Origin: Methylobacterium sp. WL1
Lineage (GTDB): Bacteria; Pseudomonadota; Alphaproteobacteria; Rhizobiales; Beijerinckiaceae
DNA length: 64,000 bases
NCBI RefSeq assembly: GCF_008000895.1
Contig: NZ_CP042823.1
Coordinates: forward strand, 5,788,501-5,852,500
Direction: 5' to 3'
Each line of letters begins with the position of its first letter. Position 1 is the first letter of the stretch. The notes beneath the pieces are model-generated. The model did not search any database and was not told where the DNA came from. It saw only the letters and a list, made by a program, of their open reading frames with translations. The position numbers were made by a program, and so were the translations under genes. This document shows positions 18,097 to 27,999 of the stretch, in pieces.

Positions 18097-19548
18097 ATGG
18101 GCGTGGCCGTCGAATCCGACCCGGTCACGATGCCGGCGGCGGCCGCCGCTTCACGCGAGGTGCCCGAGCGGCGTCCGGCCCGCCTCGGCCTGTCCGGGCG
18201 GCTGTTCCTCGTCACCGTCGCCTTCGTGGTGGTGGCCGAGGTGCTGACCTACGTGCCGGCGGTGGCCAACTACCGGATCGAGTGGATGTCCGACCGGGTC
18301 GCGGCCGCGCAGGTCGCCGCCCTGGTCCTCGACGGCCGGACCGGCGAGCCGGTCTCCGAGGCGCTGGAGAGCCGGCTGCTCGCGGGGGTGAACGCCCGGG
18401 CGATCGCGGTCCGCGGCGGCGGCGCCCAGCGGCTGCTCGCCATCGAGCCGGTGCCCGAGACGGTGGCCGACACGGTCGACCTGCGCGACGTCACGGCCCT
18501 GTCGACCATCCGGGGGGCGTGGCGGACCCTGGTCGCGCCGGTCCGCGAGCCGATCCGGGTGATCGGGGAGGGGGGCATCGGCTTCGACCGGGTCGAGGTC
18601 CTGCTCGACGAGGCGCCGCTGCGCGCCGCGATGATCGACTACGCGCTGCGCCTGCTGGTCTCGTCGCTTATCATCGCGGCGTCGGCGGCCGGGCTGGTCT
18701 TCGTGGTGCTGCAGGTGCTGATCGTTCGCCCGGTGCGGCGGCTCGCCACCAACATCACGGCCTTCGCGGAGAACCCGGAGGATGCCGGCCGGATCATCGC
18801 GCCGTCCCGCCGCCGCGACGAGATCGGCCAGGCCGAACGCGCCCTCGGCCGGATGCAGCGCATCCTGGCCGACCAGCTCCGCCAGAAGCGGCGGCTGGCC
18901 GAGCTGGGGTTGGCGGTCAGTAAGGTCAGCCACGAGCTGCGCAACCTGCTCACCGGGGCCCAGCTCCTCGGCGACCGGCTGGAGGACACCGCCGACCCGA
19001 TGGTCCAGCGGGTGGCGCCGCGCCTGGTCGGGGCCATCGCCCGGGCCATCCGGTTCTGCGAGGCGAGCCTGGCCTATGGGCGCGTCACCGAGCGTGCGCC
19101 GACGCTCAGTTCGACGCCGCTGGCGCCGCTCTTCGCCGAATTGCCGGACCTCGCCGCGCTCGCCGCGCGGAGCGTGCGCGTCCTCGTGGACGCCGGCGAA
19201 TGCCGCGTGCAGGCCGACCCGGAGCAGCTCGCCCGGGCCCTGGCCAACCTGGTCCGCAACGCCGTGCAGGCGCTGGACGGGGCCGCGGTGCCGGAGGCCG
19301 CGGTGCGGGTCACCGCCTGCCGCGACGCGCCGGGCCGGGTGACCATCCTGGTGGAAGACAACGGCCCCGGCCTGCCGGCGCGGGCCCGGGAAAACCTGTT
19401 CTCGCCGTTCCAGGGCTCGACCCGCTCGGGCGGCACCGGGCTCGGCCTGCCGATCGCCGCCGAGCTGATCGGCATCAACGGTGGCAGCCTGACCCTGGAT
19501 CCGGAGGAGGGCGGCGCCCGCTTCCGGATCGTGCTGCCCGAGGGCTGA
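18097..19548 (+). CDS. Orphan membrane sensor histidine kinase
   Basis: A kinase of about 483 residues from ATG 18097, which has GGAG 4 nt upstream. Starts at 18079 or a TTG at 18052 are possible. Two membrane helices (about 37-57 and 195-215) flank a periplasmic sensor region of about 135 residues. A HAMP linker (VRRLATNITAFAENPEDAGR) follows. The H box is SKVSHELRNLLTGAQLL. The N box is LARALANLVRNAVQAL, and the ATP-binding G boxes are EDNGPGLPA and GGTGLGLPIAAELI. The signal is unknown. No response-regulator gene adjoins it. Confidence 0.88.
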   Translation: MGVAVESDPVTMPAAAAASREVPERRPARLGLSGRLFLVTVAFVVVAEVLTYVPAVANYRIEWMSDRVAAAQVAALVLDGRTGEPVSEALESRLLAGVNARAIAVRGGGAQRLLAIEPVPETVADTVDLRDVTALSTIRGAWRTLVAPVREPIRVIGEGGIGFDRVEVLLDEAPLRAAMIDYALRLLVSSLIIAASAAGLVFVVLQVLIVRPVRRLATNITAFAENPEDAGRIIAPSRRRDEIGQAERALGRMQRILADQLRQKRRLAELGLAVSKVSHELRNLLTGAQLLGDRLEDTADPMVQRVAPRLVGAIARAIRFCEASLAYGRVTERAPTLSSTPLAPLFAELPDLAALAARSVRVLVDAGECRVQADPEQLARALANLVRNAVQALDGAAVPEAAVRVTACRDAPGRVTILVEDNGPGLPARARENLFSPFQGSTRSGGTGLGLPIAAELIGINGGSLTLDPEEGGARFRIVLPEG

Positions 19549-19552
19549 CGCG

Positions 19553-20554
19553 CTACTCGGCGGCGGCCAGGATCGGCTCCGCCACGCGGATACCGAGATC
19601 CTGCAGCAGCGCGGCGTCGGAATCCGCCTCGTTGTTGGCGGTGGTCAGCAGGCGCTCACCGTAGAAGATCGAGTTGGCCCCCGCGAGGAAGCAGAGGGCC
19701 TGCGCCTCGCGGCTCAGCGCCTTGCGTCCGGCGCTGAGGCGCACCCGGGCCTTCGGCATCACGATGCGGGCGGTGGCGCACATCCGCACCATGTCGAACG
19801 GATCGACGGGCGCGGCCTTGTCGCCGAGCGGGGTGCCGGGGACGGGGGCCAGCGCGTTGATCGGCACGCTCTCCGGATGCGGCGCGTGGTTGGCCAGCAC
19901 GTGCAGCATCGCGACCCGGTCGCCGACGCCCTCGCCGAGGCCGATGATGCCGCCGCAGCAGACGCCGATGCCGGCCTCGCGGACCCGCTCCAGCGTATCC
20001 AGGCGGTCCCCGTAGGTCCGGGTCGAAACGATCTTGTCGTAGTAGTCCGGCCCGGTATCGAGGTTGTGGTTGTAGGCGGTGAGCCCCGCCTCGGCCAGGC
20101 GCTCCGCCTGGCTGGCGGTCAGCATGCCGAGGGTGACGCAGGCCTCCATCCCGAGGCCGCGCACACCCCGCACCATGTCCAGCACCGAGTCGAACTCCGC
20201 GCCGTCCCGCGGGCTGCGCCAGGCTGCGCCCATGCAGAAGCGGGTCGCACCGTTGGCCTTGGCGGTCGCGGCTTCGGCCAATACCGTATCCACCGGCATC
20301 AGGCGCTGGCGCGGCAGGCCGGTGCCCTTGTGATGCGCCGATTGCGAGCAGTAGCCGCAATCCTCCGGGCAGGCGCCGGTCTTGATCGAGAGCAGGCTCG
20401 CGCGTTGGACGTCGCTCGGGTCGTTGTGCGCCCGATGCACGGCGGCGGCCCGATACACGAGGTCGAGCAACGGCAGGTCGTGGATCGCGCGGATCTCCGC
20501 GACGCTCCAGTTGTGGCGGAAATCGGAGGCGTGCGGGTCGGCAGCTTGGCTCAT
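19553..20554 (-). CDS. bioB: BioB, biotin synthase
   Basis: A 333-residue radical SAM enzyme that inserts sulfur into dethiobiotin. The radical SAM 4Fe-4S motif is [14 protein letters not shown], followed by the 2Fe-2S cysteines in [13 protein letters not shown] and in the EACVTLGML segment. Arg in [14 protein letters not shown] is the family-conserved cluster ligand. ATG 20554 is chosen because homologous BioB proteins start close to this MSQAADPH sequence. A longer frame runs upstream through the FAH gene and is artefactual. The other bio genes are not in the window, so biotin synthesis is split in this genome. Confidence 0.96.
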   Translation of the reverse strand: MSQAADPHASDFRHNWSVAEIRAIHDLPLLDLVYRAAAVHRAHNDPSDVQRASLLSIKTGACPEDCGYCSQSAHHKGTGLPRQRLMPVDTVLAEAATAKANGATRFCMGAAWRSPRDGAEFDSVLDMVRGVRGLGMEACVTLGMLTASQAERLAEAGLTAYNHNLDTGPDYYDKIVSTRTYGDRLDTLERVREAGIGVCCGGIIGLGEGVGDRVAMLHVLANHAPHPESVPINALAPVPGTPLGDKAAPVDPFDMVRMCATARIVMPKARVRLSAGRKALSREAQALCFLAGANSIFYGERLLTTANNEADSDAALLQDLGIRVAEPILAAAE

Positions 20555-20637
20555 GATGTCTTCTTGAGCGGGATCGGTGGCCAAAATCAAGCGCCCTGCG
20601 GGCCGCCGCCATCCGGTGCGGAGGCGGCGGCGTCGCT

Positions 20638-21522
20638 TCAGTGCGTCGGCTCGCCGGCCGAGACCTTGGCGGTCCAGTCGTCGAAGGCGATGACCTTCTG
20701 GCGCTGCTCGCCCAGGCGCTCGATGCGCAGGACCATCTCGTCGCCGGCTTTCAGGTAGCGCGGCGGCTTCATGCCGAGGCCGACGCCGGGCGGGGTCCCG
20801 GTGGTGATCACGTCGCCGGGCTCGAGCAGCATGAAGTGCGACGCGTAGGCGACGAGCTGGGGCACGTCGAAGATCATGGTCGCGGTCGAGCCCGTCTGGC
20901 GGCGCTCGCCGTTGACGTCGAGGCTCATGGCGAGGTTCTTGAGGTCGGGGATCTCGTCCAGCGTCACCAGCCAGGGGCCGAGCGGCCCGAAGGTCGGCGC
21001 GCTCTTGCCCTTGGTCCAGGTCGGGCCGCGCTCCAGCTGCCATTCGCGCTCGGAGACGTCGTTGCAGATGCAGGCCCCCGCCACGTAGCTCAGCGCCTCG
21101 TTGGCGTGGACGTAGCTCGCCCGGCGGCCGATCACCACGGCGAGCTCCACCTCCCAGTCGGTCTTGGCCGAACCCTTGGGGATGATCACCGTGTCGTTCG
21201 GCCCGCACAGGCTGGACGGCGCCTTGTTGAAGATGATCGGCTCCGAGGGGATCGGAGAGCCGGTCTCGGCCGCGTGGTCGGCGAAGTTGAGGCCGATGGC
21301 GACGACGTTGCGGGTGCCGCCGACGCAGGGGCCGAGCCGCGTGTCCGCCGGCAGCTTCGGCAGGGTCTCGGGATCGAGGGCCCGCAGCCGCTCCAGGGAA
21401 TCCGGCGCCAAGGCCGGGCCGGCGATGTCGCGGACGATGCTGGACAGATCGCGCAGGCCGCCCTGCGCATCCACGAGGCCGGGCTTCTCATCGCCGCTCG
21501 GGCCGTGCCGGAAGAGCTTCAT
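20638..21522 (-). CDS. FAH-family hydrolase/lyase (fumarylacetoacetate hydrolase-like)
   Basis: A 294-residue member of the fumarylacetoacetate hydrolase superfamily. The metal-binding and catalytic core has the pattern [34 protein letters not shown], then [25 protein letters not shown] and the C-terminal [16 protein letters not shown]. Acidic residues in the EVELAVVIG segment bind the divalent ion. Relatives act on 2-keto-3-deoxy sugar acids, ureidoglycolate or acylpyruvates, so the substrate is not set. ATG 21522 is used. The gene precedes bioB with an 83-bp gap and may be co-transcribed. Confidence 0.88.
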   Translation of the reverse strand: MKLFRHGPSGDEKPGLVDAQGGLRDLSSIVRDIAGPALAPDSLERLRALDPETLPKLPADTRLGPCVGGTRNVVAIGLNFADHAAETGSPIPSEPIIFNKAPSSLCGPNDTVIIPKGSAKTDWEVELAVVIGRRASYVHANEALSYVAGACICNDVSEREWQLERGPTWTKGKSAPTFGPLGPWLVTLDEIPDLKNLAMSLDVNGERRQTGSTATMIFDVPQLVAYASHFMLLEPGDVITTGTPPGVGLGMKPPRYLKAGDEMVLRIERLGEQRQKVIAFDDWTAKVSAGEPTH

Positions 21523-21938
21523 CGCCGCGACTCCTCATCCTTCCCTGGAACCGGTCTACGCCGGGCGCCGGGACCATGGCCGTGCAGCACCGCCGGTGCA
21601 AGCGCGTCGGCGGCGGCGGCGCGCAATTTCGGGGTGTCGCAACTTGGCAACATCGTAGCAAAAAAGTGCACATTCCGATGCAAGATGATATATTATGCAT
21701 CTCTATATCGGGCCGGCGAAAAACAGTCTGTCCAGCAAGAAAAGCAGGTTTGATTGCCTAACCGGGCGATAAAACCCCACCGTGAATCTGTCGATCGTCG
21801 ACGCCTCCGGCATCGGCCAGGCTCGCGATCACCGTTGCGGTCGAGCGGGGGAAACCTGCACCATACCGACAACGGCGCCGGACCGGGACACGGTCGAATC
21901 AGGGCGCCCGAACAAGCCATCCGGTTCGGGGGGAGCAG
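21523..21938. other. Divergent intergenic region with AT-rich core
   Basis: About 415 bp between the FAH gene and the FadL-type gene. The core at 21655-21740 is AT-rich. It holds a GATGCA / TGCATC inverted repeat with a 13-nt spacer (21677-21682 and 21696-21701), a possible operator. No gene was seen. Confidence 0.4.
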
Positions 21939-23252
21939 ATGAACGGGACAATGCGCGCATGGGTGCTCGCGGCCTCGGTGGCGGCGATCGGCACCGGCGA
22001 GGCGCGGGCCGGAGCCTTCGGCATCCGCGAGCAGAGCACCCAGGCCCAGGGGCTGTCCTTCGCGGGTGCGGCCGCCGGCTCCGGCAGCGTCTCGTCGATG
22101 TTCTGGAATCCCGCGGTCATCACGATGAACCCGGGTTTCGTCTCCGAGCAGAACCTGACCTATATCGGCCTCTCCTCCGAGATCCGGACGGCGCCCGGGA
22201 CCAATCCGGGCTTCGCGCGCCTGGGCGATTCCGGTGATATCGGACAGGGCGCCGTGGTGCCCGCGGGGGCGACCTCCTACCAGATCAACGACCGCCTGTG
22301 GCTCGGCCTCTCGACGGGTGCGCCCTTCGGCCTCGTGACCAAGCCCCGGCAGGTCTGGGCCGGCGAAGTCTACGGGCGCTCGTCCCGGATCTTCTCGCTG
22401 GCGTTCAATCCGGTGATCGGGTTCAAGGTCAACGAGTGGCTGTCGCTCGCCGCTGGACCGAACATCGAGTATTTCCGATTGACCCTGCGGCAGGCCCTGC
22501 CGGTCCCCGGCATCGCGCCGACCGTGTATCCCAGCGCGTTCCTCAAGGGTGAATCCTGGGGCGTCGGCTTCACGGCGGGCGCCACCCTGACGCCGCGCGA
22601 CGGCACCGTGATCGGCATCGGCTACCGCTCGTCCGTGCATCACGACATCGACGGCTCGATCGGCGTGCCGCTGGTGGCGCTGGCGCCGACGGCCGGGCAG
22701 GTGCGTGCGAAGCTCAACACCCCGGATAAGCTCAGCGTCGGCCTGGTCCAGGCGATCTCGCCGGTCGCCCGGGTCGATCTCGGCTTCGAGTGGGATCAGT
22801 GGTCGCGGCTCGGCACGGTCGGCATCGTCTCGAACCGCCTCGGCCTGCCGGTCAGCAACCTGCCGCTGAACTACAAGGACGGCTACACCTACTCGATCGG
22901 TGCCGAGTACGACGCCGCGCCGAACCTGACCGTGCGAACCGGCTTCGCCTACGAATCCTCGCCGATCGACTTCCGCAACCGCTCGGTGCGGCTGCCCGAC
23001 GGCGATCGCTACATCGCCTCGGTGGGCGCCAGCTACCGCTGGAACGAGCGCCTGACCCTGAACCTCGCCTACTCGCACTTCTTCCTCGACCGGTCGCGCA
23101 TCCTCGCGGGGGTCGGGCGCGACTACAATGTCGGCAACATCGCCTTCGCGGGCGTGGTCGATTCGAGCGCCGACATCGTCTCGGTCGGCTTCCGCTACAT
23201 GTTCGGCGCCCCGGCGCCGGCCGCCCCGGCGCCGTTGATCCGGAAGTACTGA
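21939..23252 (+). CDS. FadL/OmpP1-type outer-membrane hydrophobe transporter
   Basis: A 437-residue beta-barrel of the FadL family. A signal peptide (about 1-24, ending EARA) is followed by an N-terminal hatch that includes FGIREQSTQAQGLSFAGAAA and the NPAVIT motif, which is typical of FadL. Multiple short strands with aromatic ends follow, ending in a Pro/Ala tail. FadL proteins take up long-chain fatty acids or aromatic hydrocarbons through a side opening. The start ATG 21939 has GGGGGAG 3 nt upstream. It is monocistronic, as a perfect hairpin follows. Confidence 0.85.
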   Translation: MNGTMRAWVLAASVAAIGTGEARAGAFGIREQSTQAQGLSFAGAAAGSGSVSSMFWNPAVITMNPGFVSEQNLTYIGLSSEIRTAPGTNPGFARLGDSGDIGQGAVVPAGATSYQINDRLWLGLSTGAPFGLVTKPRQVWAGEVYGRSSRIFSLAFNPVIGFKVNEWLSLAAGPNIEYFRLTLRQALPVPGIAPTVYPSAFLKGESWGVGFTAGATLTPRDGTVIGIGYRSSVHHDIDGSIGVPLVALAPTAGQVRAKLNTPDKLSVGLVQAISPVARVDLGFEWDQWSRLGTVGIVSNRLGLPVSNLPLNYKDGYTYSIGAEYDAAPNLTVRTGFAYESSPIDFRNRSVRLPDGDRYIASVGASYRWNERLTLNLAYSHFFLDRSRILAGVGRDYNVGNIAFAGVVDSSADIVSVGFRYMFGAPAPAAPAPLIRKY

Positions 23253-23293
23253 GGAGAGGTGCTCTCCCTCTCGAAGGACGGCTCTCGATCCGC

Positions 23294-23333
23294 CCGCGTC
23301 TCCCTCCCCCGCTGAAGGGGGAGGGAGACGCGG
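23294..23333. terminator. Perfect 17-bp stem hairpin between convergent fadL-type and phaC genes
   Basis: Arms at 23294-23310 and 23317-23333 with loop GCTGAA. There is no T run on either side, so it may be a factor-dependent or REP-type element as much as a terminator. Confidence 0.5.
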
Positions 23334-23430
23334 TGTCTCCGGTCTCTTCCGCCGGCCCCGACGCGTGGGTCAGCGGCACATCCGACGAAGCCCGCCCATC
23401 GATCCGTAAGACGAGGCCGGCGCGGTCCCC

Positions 23431-25278
23431 TCAGGCGCGCATCCGGACATACGTTCCCGGAGCCGGGCCGAGCGACGGCAGCGCGTCGCCGCCGGGCTTG
23501 CGGGCCGGGACCCGCTCGGGGGCCTGGGCCTCGATCCACTGGAACCAGTAGGGCCACCACGAGCCCTTTGTCTCCACCGCTGCCGCGACCCAGTCCTTGA
23601 GTTCGCCCTTCACCGGCCCGCCGGTCCAGTAGCCGTATTTCGGCTTGTAGGGCGGGTTGACGACTCCGGCGATGTGGCCCGATCCCGCCAGCACGTAATC
23701 GACCTTGCCGCCGAAGGTCTTCGAGCCCTCGAACACCGAGATCGCCGGGGCGATGTGGTCCTCCCGGGTGGCGAGATTGAAGATCGGCACCTGCACCTTC
23801 TTCAGGTCCAACCGGACGTTGCCGAGGACCATCTTGCCCTGGGCCAGGCTGTTCTCGAGATAGCAATTGCGCAGGTAGAACGAGTGGTTGGCCGCCGGCA
23901 TCCGGGTGGCGTCGGAGTTCCAGTACAGCAGGTCGAACGCCGAAGGCGGCTTGCCCTTGATGTAGTTGTTGACGACGTAGGACCAGATCATGTCGTCCGG
24001 CCGCAGCATGTTGAAGGCGTTGGCCATGCGGCTGCCCTCCAGGTAGCCCCGCTCGGCCATGCGGGCCTCGACCTGGCGGATCTGCTCCTCGTCGGCGAAC
24101 ACCTTGAGGTCGCCCGCATGGGTGAAGTCTACCTGCGTGGTCAGCAGGGTCGCGCTCTTGATGCGGCGGTTGCCCGTGGCGGCCTGCATGGCGAGCGTCA
24201 CCGAGAGCAGGGTGCCGCCGACGCAGTAGCCGGCCGCATGGACCTCGCTCTCGCCCGTGGCGACCCCGATCGCGTCGATCGCCGCCTCGATGCCCTCACG
24301 CATGTAGGACTCGAAGTCCTTGTCGGCGTGGCGCGCGTCCGGGTTCACCCAGGAGATGCAGAACACCGTCAGCCCCTGGTCGACCATCCACTTCAGGAAG
24401 CTCTTCTGGGGGTTGAGGTCGAGGATGTAGAACTTGTTGATCCAGGGCGGCACCATCAGGAACGGGCGCTTGAGCACCGTCTCGGTGGCGGGCGCGTACT
24501 GGATCAGCTCGATCAGGTCGTTGCGGAACACCACCTCGCCCGGGGTCACCGCGACGTTGCGGCCGACCTCGAACCCGCTCGGATCGGTCTGGCGCACCCG
24601 CAATTGCCCGCCGCCGGCGGCCAGATCCTCCTCGTACATCTTGAGGCCGCGCACCAGGTTGGCGCCGCTCTCGTGCAGGGTGTGGCGGATCAGCTCCGGA
24701 TTGGTCGGCAGGAAGTTCGACGGCGACAGCATGCTGGTGAGCTGGCGCAGGTAGAACTGCGCCTTGTGGCGGGTGCGCTCGTCGACGCCCTCGGCCTCGT
24801 CGACGAGGCCCTCGGCCCAGCGGGTGGCGATCAGGTAGCCCTGCTTGAGGAAGTCGAAATACGGGTTGGTCGACCACTCGGCGTCGCTGAAGCGGCTGTC
24901 CTTGGGCTCGGGCACCGCCACCGGATCGGCCTGCTGGCCCTGGAGGCGCAGGTAGGTCGTCCCCCACAGCGCCAGGAAGGCCTGGGACAGCTTGGTCTGG
25001 GCCTCGGCGCTGCGGCTCGGGTCCGAGAGCCACGCTTCGGCGATCTGGCCGAGCGTCTTGACCGCCTCGTTGATCTCCCCGGAGGTGTCGTTCGCCTGGG
25101 CCTCGGGCGCGAGCATGCGGGCGGCGCTGCGCCCCAGCGCCTCCACGAACTGGCCGGCATTGCGCGACAGGGCCTCGATATCCGGCATCGGCGGCGTGAT
25201 GCCGTCCGGCATGGCGCCGTTGGCCATGCCGGTCCGGGCGGCAGCTTGGTCCGGCGCCTGCGTCCGCGGGCTCGTCAC
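23431..25278 (-). CDS. phaC: PhaC, class I poly(3-hydroxyalkanoate) synthase
   Basis: A synthase of about 615 residues that polymerises 3-hydroxyacyl-CoA into PHB granules. The active-site Cys352 lies in the lipase-like box AAGYCVGGTLL. The other catalytic residues are the Asp in TREDHIAP and the His in GSGHIAGVVNPP. The N-terminal domain (about 1-180) and the PPWINKFYILDL segment match class I PhaC. GTG 25278 is chosen because GGGGAGG precedes it by about 5 nt. The frame runs on upstream through an Arg-rich stretch. phaA and phaB are not adjacent here. Confidence 0.95.
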   Translation of the reverse strand: MTSPRTQAPDQAAARTGMANGAMPDGITPPMPDIEALSRNAGQFVEALGRSAARMLAPEAQANDTSGEINEAVKTLGQIAEAWLSDPSRSAEAQTKLSQAFLALWGTTYLRLQGQQADPVAVPEPKDSRFSDAEWSTNPYFDFLKQGYLIATRWAEGLVDEAEGVDERTRHKAQFYLRQLTSMLSPSNFLPTNPELIRHTLHESGANLVRGLKMYEEDLAAGGGQLRVRQTDPSGFEVGRNVAVTPGEVVFRNDLIELIQYAPATETVLKRPFLMVPPWINKFYILDLNPQKSFLKWMVDQGLTVFCISWVNPDARHADKDFESYMREGIEAAIDAIGVATGESEVHAAGYCVGGTLLSVTLAMQAATGNRRIKSATLLTTQVDFTHAGDLKVFADEEQIRQVEARMAERGYLEGSRMANAFNMLRPDDMIWSYVVNNYIKGKPPSAFDLLYWNSDATRMPAANHSFYLRNCYLENSLAQGKMVLGNVRLDLKKVQVPIFNLATREDHIAPAISVFEGSKTFGGKVDYVLAGSGHIAGVVNPPYKPKYGYWTGGPVKGELKDWVAAAVETKGSWWPYWFQWIEAQAPERVPARKPGGDALPSLGPAPGTYVRMRA

Positions 25279-25405
25279 GCGTGCCTCCCCTGTGTGATGT
25301 TTCGGCTCGACTGACCGTGAGCCTCGTTTCCGACAAATTAAGGAGCGAGCGAGAGGTTGCACCAGCCCGTTTGCGCGTGTCGCGAAACATCCGCGCGATC
25401 TTCTC

Positions 25406-25821
25406 ATGACCCATGTGCTCATGCACCGCGCCTTTTTGAACCCCACCGGCCGGCGGCCCGGCGGCCCGGGACCGGCGCGGGGCCTCGCCCTGGCGGTGCT
25501 GGCCCTCACGGCGGCACCGCTGGGCGCCTGCTCGGGGGATGCGGTGCGCACGCTCGCCACCGATGCGGGCTACGGGCCCCGGGTCGTGGCCGCGCCGGAT
25601 TTCGTGACCGAGACCCGCGGCCAGGAGACGCCCGCCTTCATGCCGGTGGGCGTCGACGCGCCCAAGCGCCCGATCCGGGCCAAGTCGTCCGAGGGCCAGA
25701 AGGCGCTGGAGGCCGAACTCGAAGGCGCCCGCGGCCGCAACGAGAGCCGCGGGCGCGCCGCCGCAAGCGCCGGCCGGGGGCCGCAGCCGCGATCAAGCCT
25801 GTGCCCGCAGCAGAGCAATAA
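25406..25821 (+). CDS. Lipoprotein with an apparent frame break near its 3' end
   Basis: A small lipoprotein from ATG 25406. A signal peptide ends at lipobox LGAC (about residue 42), followed by an exported body that includes FMPVGVDAPKRPIRAKSS. The direct frame does not stop and runs on into alaC. One base inserted in the run of five G near 25778 would restore the expected end, whose last residues read AAAAIKPVPAAEQ, with a TAA stop at 25819. The gene is therefore annotated to 25821 across one break. The function is unknown. The alternative is a true fusion to the aminotransferase, which I think unlikely. Confidence 0.55.
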
Positions 25822-25822
25822 A

Positions 25823-25859
25823 GCCGCCGATCCGGCTCGAGTTTTTCTGAGTCGGCGGC
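25823..25859. terminator. Weak hairpin after the lipoprotein gene
   Basis: GCCGCCGA (25823-25830) and TCGGCGGC (25852-25859) flank a 21-nt loop that contains TTTTT. The large loop makes this uncertain as a terminator. Confidence 0.25.
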
Positions 25860-25933
25860 GACGTGCATCTCTGCTAGAGCGAATCCTTCGCGCGACCGAC
25901 ACCAACGAGAGACGCCAGATTCGGGACGCGCCG

Positions 25934-27163
25934 ATGGATACGCCCATGACCGACTTCCACCGCATCAAGCGCCTGCCGCCCTACGTCTTCGAGCAGGTCA
26001 ACCGGATCAAGGCGACCGCCCGCGCCCAGGGCGCCGACATCATCGATCTCGGCATGGGCAACCCGGACCTCGATGCGCCGAAACACGTCATCGCCAAGCT
26101 GTGCGAGACGGCGGGCCGGCCGCGGACCGACCGCTACTCCGCCTCCAAGGGCATCGCCGGCCTGCGCCGCGCCCAGGCGGGCTACTACCAGCGCCGCTTC
26201 GGCGTGAGCCTCAACCCCGACACCCAGGTGGTGGCGACGCTGGGCTCGAAGGAAGGCTTCGCCAACATGGCCCAGGCGATCACCGCCCCGGGCGACGTGG
26301 TGCTGGTGCCCAACCCGAGCTACCCGATCCACGCCTTCGGCTTCCTGATGGCCGGCGGCGTGATCCGCTCAGTCCCGGCCGAGCCGACCCCGGCCATGTT
26401 CCCGGCGCTCGAGCGGGCCATGCGGCACTCGATCCCGAAACCCGTGGCCCTGGTGGTCTGCTACCCGTCGAACCCGACCGCCTACGTGGCCGACCTCGAT
26501 TTCTACCGGGACCTCGTCGCCTTCGCCAAGCAGCACGAGCTGATCCTGCTCTCGGACCTCGCCTACGCGGAGGTCTATTTCGACGGCAAGCCGCCGCCCT
26601 CGGTCCTGCAGGTCCCGGGCGCGATCGATTGCACCGTGGAGTTCACCTCGCTGTCGAAGACCTACTCCATGGCCGGCTGGCGCATGGGCTTCGCGGTGGG
26701 CAACGAGCGCCTGCTGGCGGCGCTGTCCCGGGTGAAGTCCTATCTCGATTACGGCGCCTTCACGCCGATCCAGGTCGCCGCCACCGCGGCCCTCAACGGC
26801 CCGGATGACTGCATCGACGAGATGCGGGCGACCTACAAGAGGCGCCGCGACGCGCTGGTCGAATCTTTCGGCAAGGCCGGCTGGACGATCCCGGCGCCCG
26901 CGGCCTCGATGTTCGCCTGGGTCCCTATCCCGGAGCGCTATCGGGAGATGGGCAGCCTCGAATTCTCGAAGCTGCTGCTCGAGAAGTCCGACGTCGCCGT
27001 GGCGCCGGGCATCGGCTTCGGCGAGTTCGGCGACGAGTATGTCCGCATCGCCCTGGTCGAGAACGAGCAGCGCATCCGGCAGGCCGCGCGCAACATCCGC
27101 CGGTTCTTCGACGGCGGCGACAAGACCCTCCACAACGTCGTGCCGATGGCCCAGGCCGTCTGA
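25934..27163 (+). CDS. alaC: AlaC-type PLP aminotransferase (glutamate-pyruvate type)
   Basis: A 409-residue fold-type I aminotransferase, very close to E. coli AlaC (YfdZ). Shared blocks include RIKRLPPYVFEQVN, IIDLGMGNPDLDAPKH, ATLGSKEGFANM, VLVPNPSYPIHAFGF and TSLSKTYSMAGWRMGF, where Lys242 binds PLP. AlaC transfers the amino group from glutamate to pyruvate, giving alanine. LL-diaminopimelate aminotransferase is a related family and the main alternative. ATG 25934 is used (25946 is also possible). The upstream lipoprotein frame appears fused to it in the raw sequence. Confidence 0.85.
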   Translation: MDTPMTDFHRIKRLPPYVFEQVNRIKATARAQGADIIDLGMGNPDLDAPKHVIAKLCETAGRPRTDRYSASKGIAGLRRAQAGYYQRRFGVSLNPDTQVVATLGSKEGFANMAQAITAPGDVVLVPNPSYPIHAFGFLMAGGVIRSVPAEPTPAMFPALERAMRHSIPKPVALVVCYPSNPTAYVADLDFYRDLVAFAKQHELILLSDLAYAEVYFDGKPPPSVLQVPGAIDCTVEFTSLSKTYSMAGWRMGFAVGNERLLAALSRVKSYLDYGAFTPIQVAATAALNGPDDCIDEMRATYKRRRDALVESFGKAGWTIPAPAASMFAWVPIPERYREMGSLEFSKLLLEKSDVAVAPGIGFGEFGDEYVRIALVENEQRIRQAARNIRRFFDGGDKTLHNVVPMAQAV

Positions 27164-27299
27164 GATCGGGTCGGCCCCGATTGTTGCCGCCGGGCGACAG
27201 GCTCCGTCAAAGGGCGCGTCGTCCCGCGCCGGCGCTTGTCAGGGCGGATCGCGATGCGCAGGGTTCGGCACGGGGGTCCTCCCGCGTCCCGAGAGTTGC

Positions 27300-27512
27300 A
27301 TGCGCCGCCTGAACCTCATCGCCGCCCTGCTGCTCGCCGCCGCGGCCTCGGCCTGTGCGCCGAACCCGATCATCGCGCGGGACCCGGTGCCGGCCCCGGG
27401 CCCGACGGATGTCTACGCCTGCGATTCCAAGCCGTTGCCGGTCAACGCCTTCATGTCGGATTGCCGGCCGGTGCCGGCGAGCCCGCAGGTGGTGCTGCGC
27501 GCCCGCGGCTGA
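27300..27512 (+). CDS. Small lipoprotein, 70 aa
   Basis: A 70-residue exported protein. A basic N-terminus (MRRLN) and a short Leu/Ala core end at ASAC (Cys19), a near-lipobox. The mature part has two more Cys (CDSKPLPVNAFMSDC spacing) and no known domain. GAGAG precedes the ATG by about 4 nt. The frame differs from other ORFs here, and the gene was placed by its signal peptide. I do not recognise a family. Confidence 0.6.
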   Translation: MRRLNLIAALLLAAAASACAPNPIIARDPVPAPGPTDVYACDSKPLPVNAFMSDCRPVPASPQVVLRARG

Positions 27513-27620
27513 GCCGGCGTTCCGGTAACCGGTCCGCCCGCGAGCGCCGGACAGGCCGCCCGCGATAAGCTAGAGTGTAGGCCTGACGCCGGCCCGGCCG
27601 GTCCCGTGACGGAGCATTGC

Positions 27621-27974
27621 GTGAGCACCAAGACCCTGATCGCCGCCGGATTGCTCGGCCTCGTCGCCCAGGGCGCGGCCGCCGAGCCGGCCTTCCCGCC
27701 GGGGATCCCGCAGCCGCGCGCCTATGTCTTCACCGCCCCAAACGGCCCGACGGTCCTGCAGACCGAGGGTTGCTGCCAGGTGCTGGTGCCGCCGGGCCGT
27801 CCCGACCTCGCCGTCCCGCCGATTCCGGTGGCCCAGGTGATGAACGGCGGCGGCTTCGGCTATACCGGGTTCGACTATTACAACGACCAGATCACCGAGA
27901 GCCGGTTCGGTGCGCACAAGCGCCCCAAGGAATACGTGATCGCCCCGTCCTACCTCGTGCCGCCGCGCTACTGA
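27621..27974 (+). CDS. Exported hypothetical protein, about 117 aa
   Basis: A secreted protein with a signal peptide (about 1-22, LIAAGLLGLVAQGAAAE). The mature part is rich in Pro, Gly and Tyr and has GCCQVLVPPGRPDL and FDYYNDQITESRFG segments. No domain was recognised. GTG 27621 is chosen because GGAG lies about 6 nt upstream. GTG 27606 would also fit. Confidence 0.58.
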   Translation: MSTKTLIAAGLLGLVAQGAAAEPAFPPGIPQPRAYVFTAPNGPTVLQTEGCCQVLVPPGRPDLAVPPIPVAQVMNGGGFGYTGFDYYNDQITESRFGAHKRPKEYVIAPSYLVPPRY

Positions 27975-27999
27975 GCCGGACGGGCGCCGAGCCCGGGCC

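Noticed and set aside
17798..18097. 99-codon frame before the histidine kinase
   Set aside because: Poor composition, overlaps the kinase upstream region and a hairpin; no ribosome site.
25406..27163. Fused lipoprotein-aminotransferase reading frame
   Set aside because: The join occurs after an Arg/Ser-rich tail. A stop in another frame just before alaC and the AlaC start residues support two genes.
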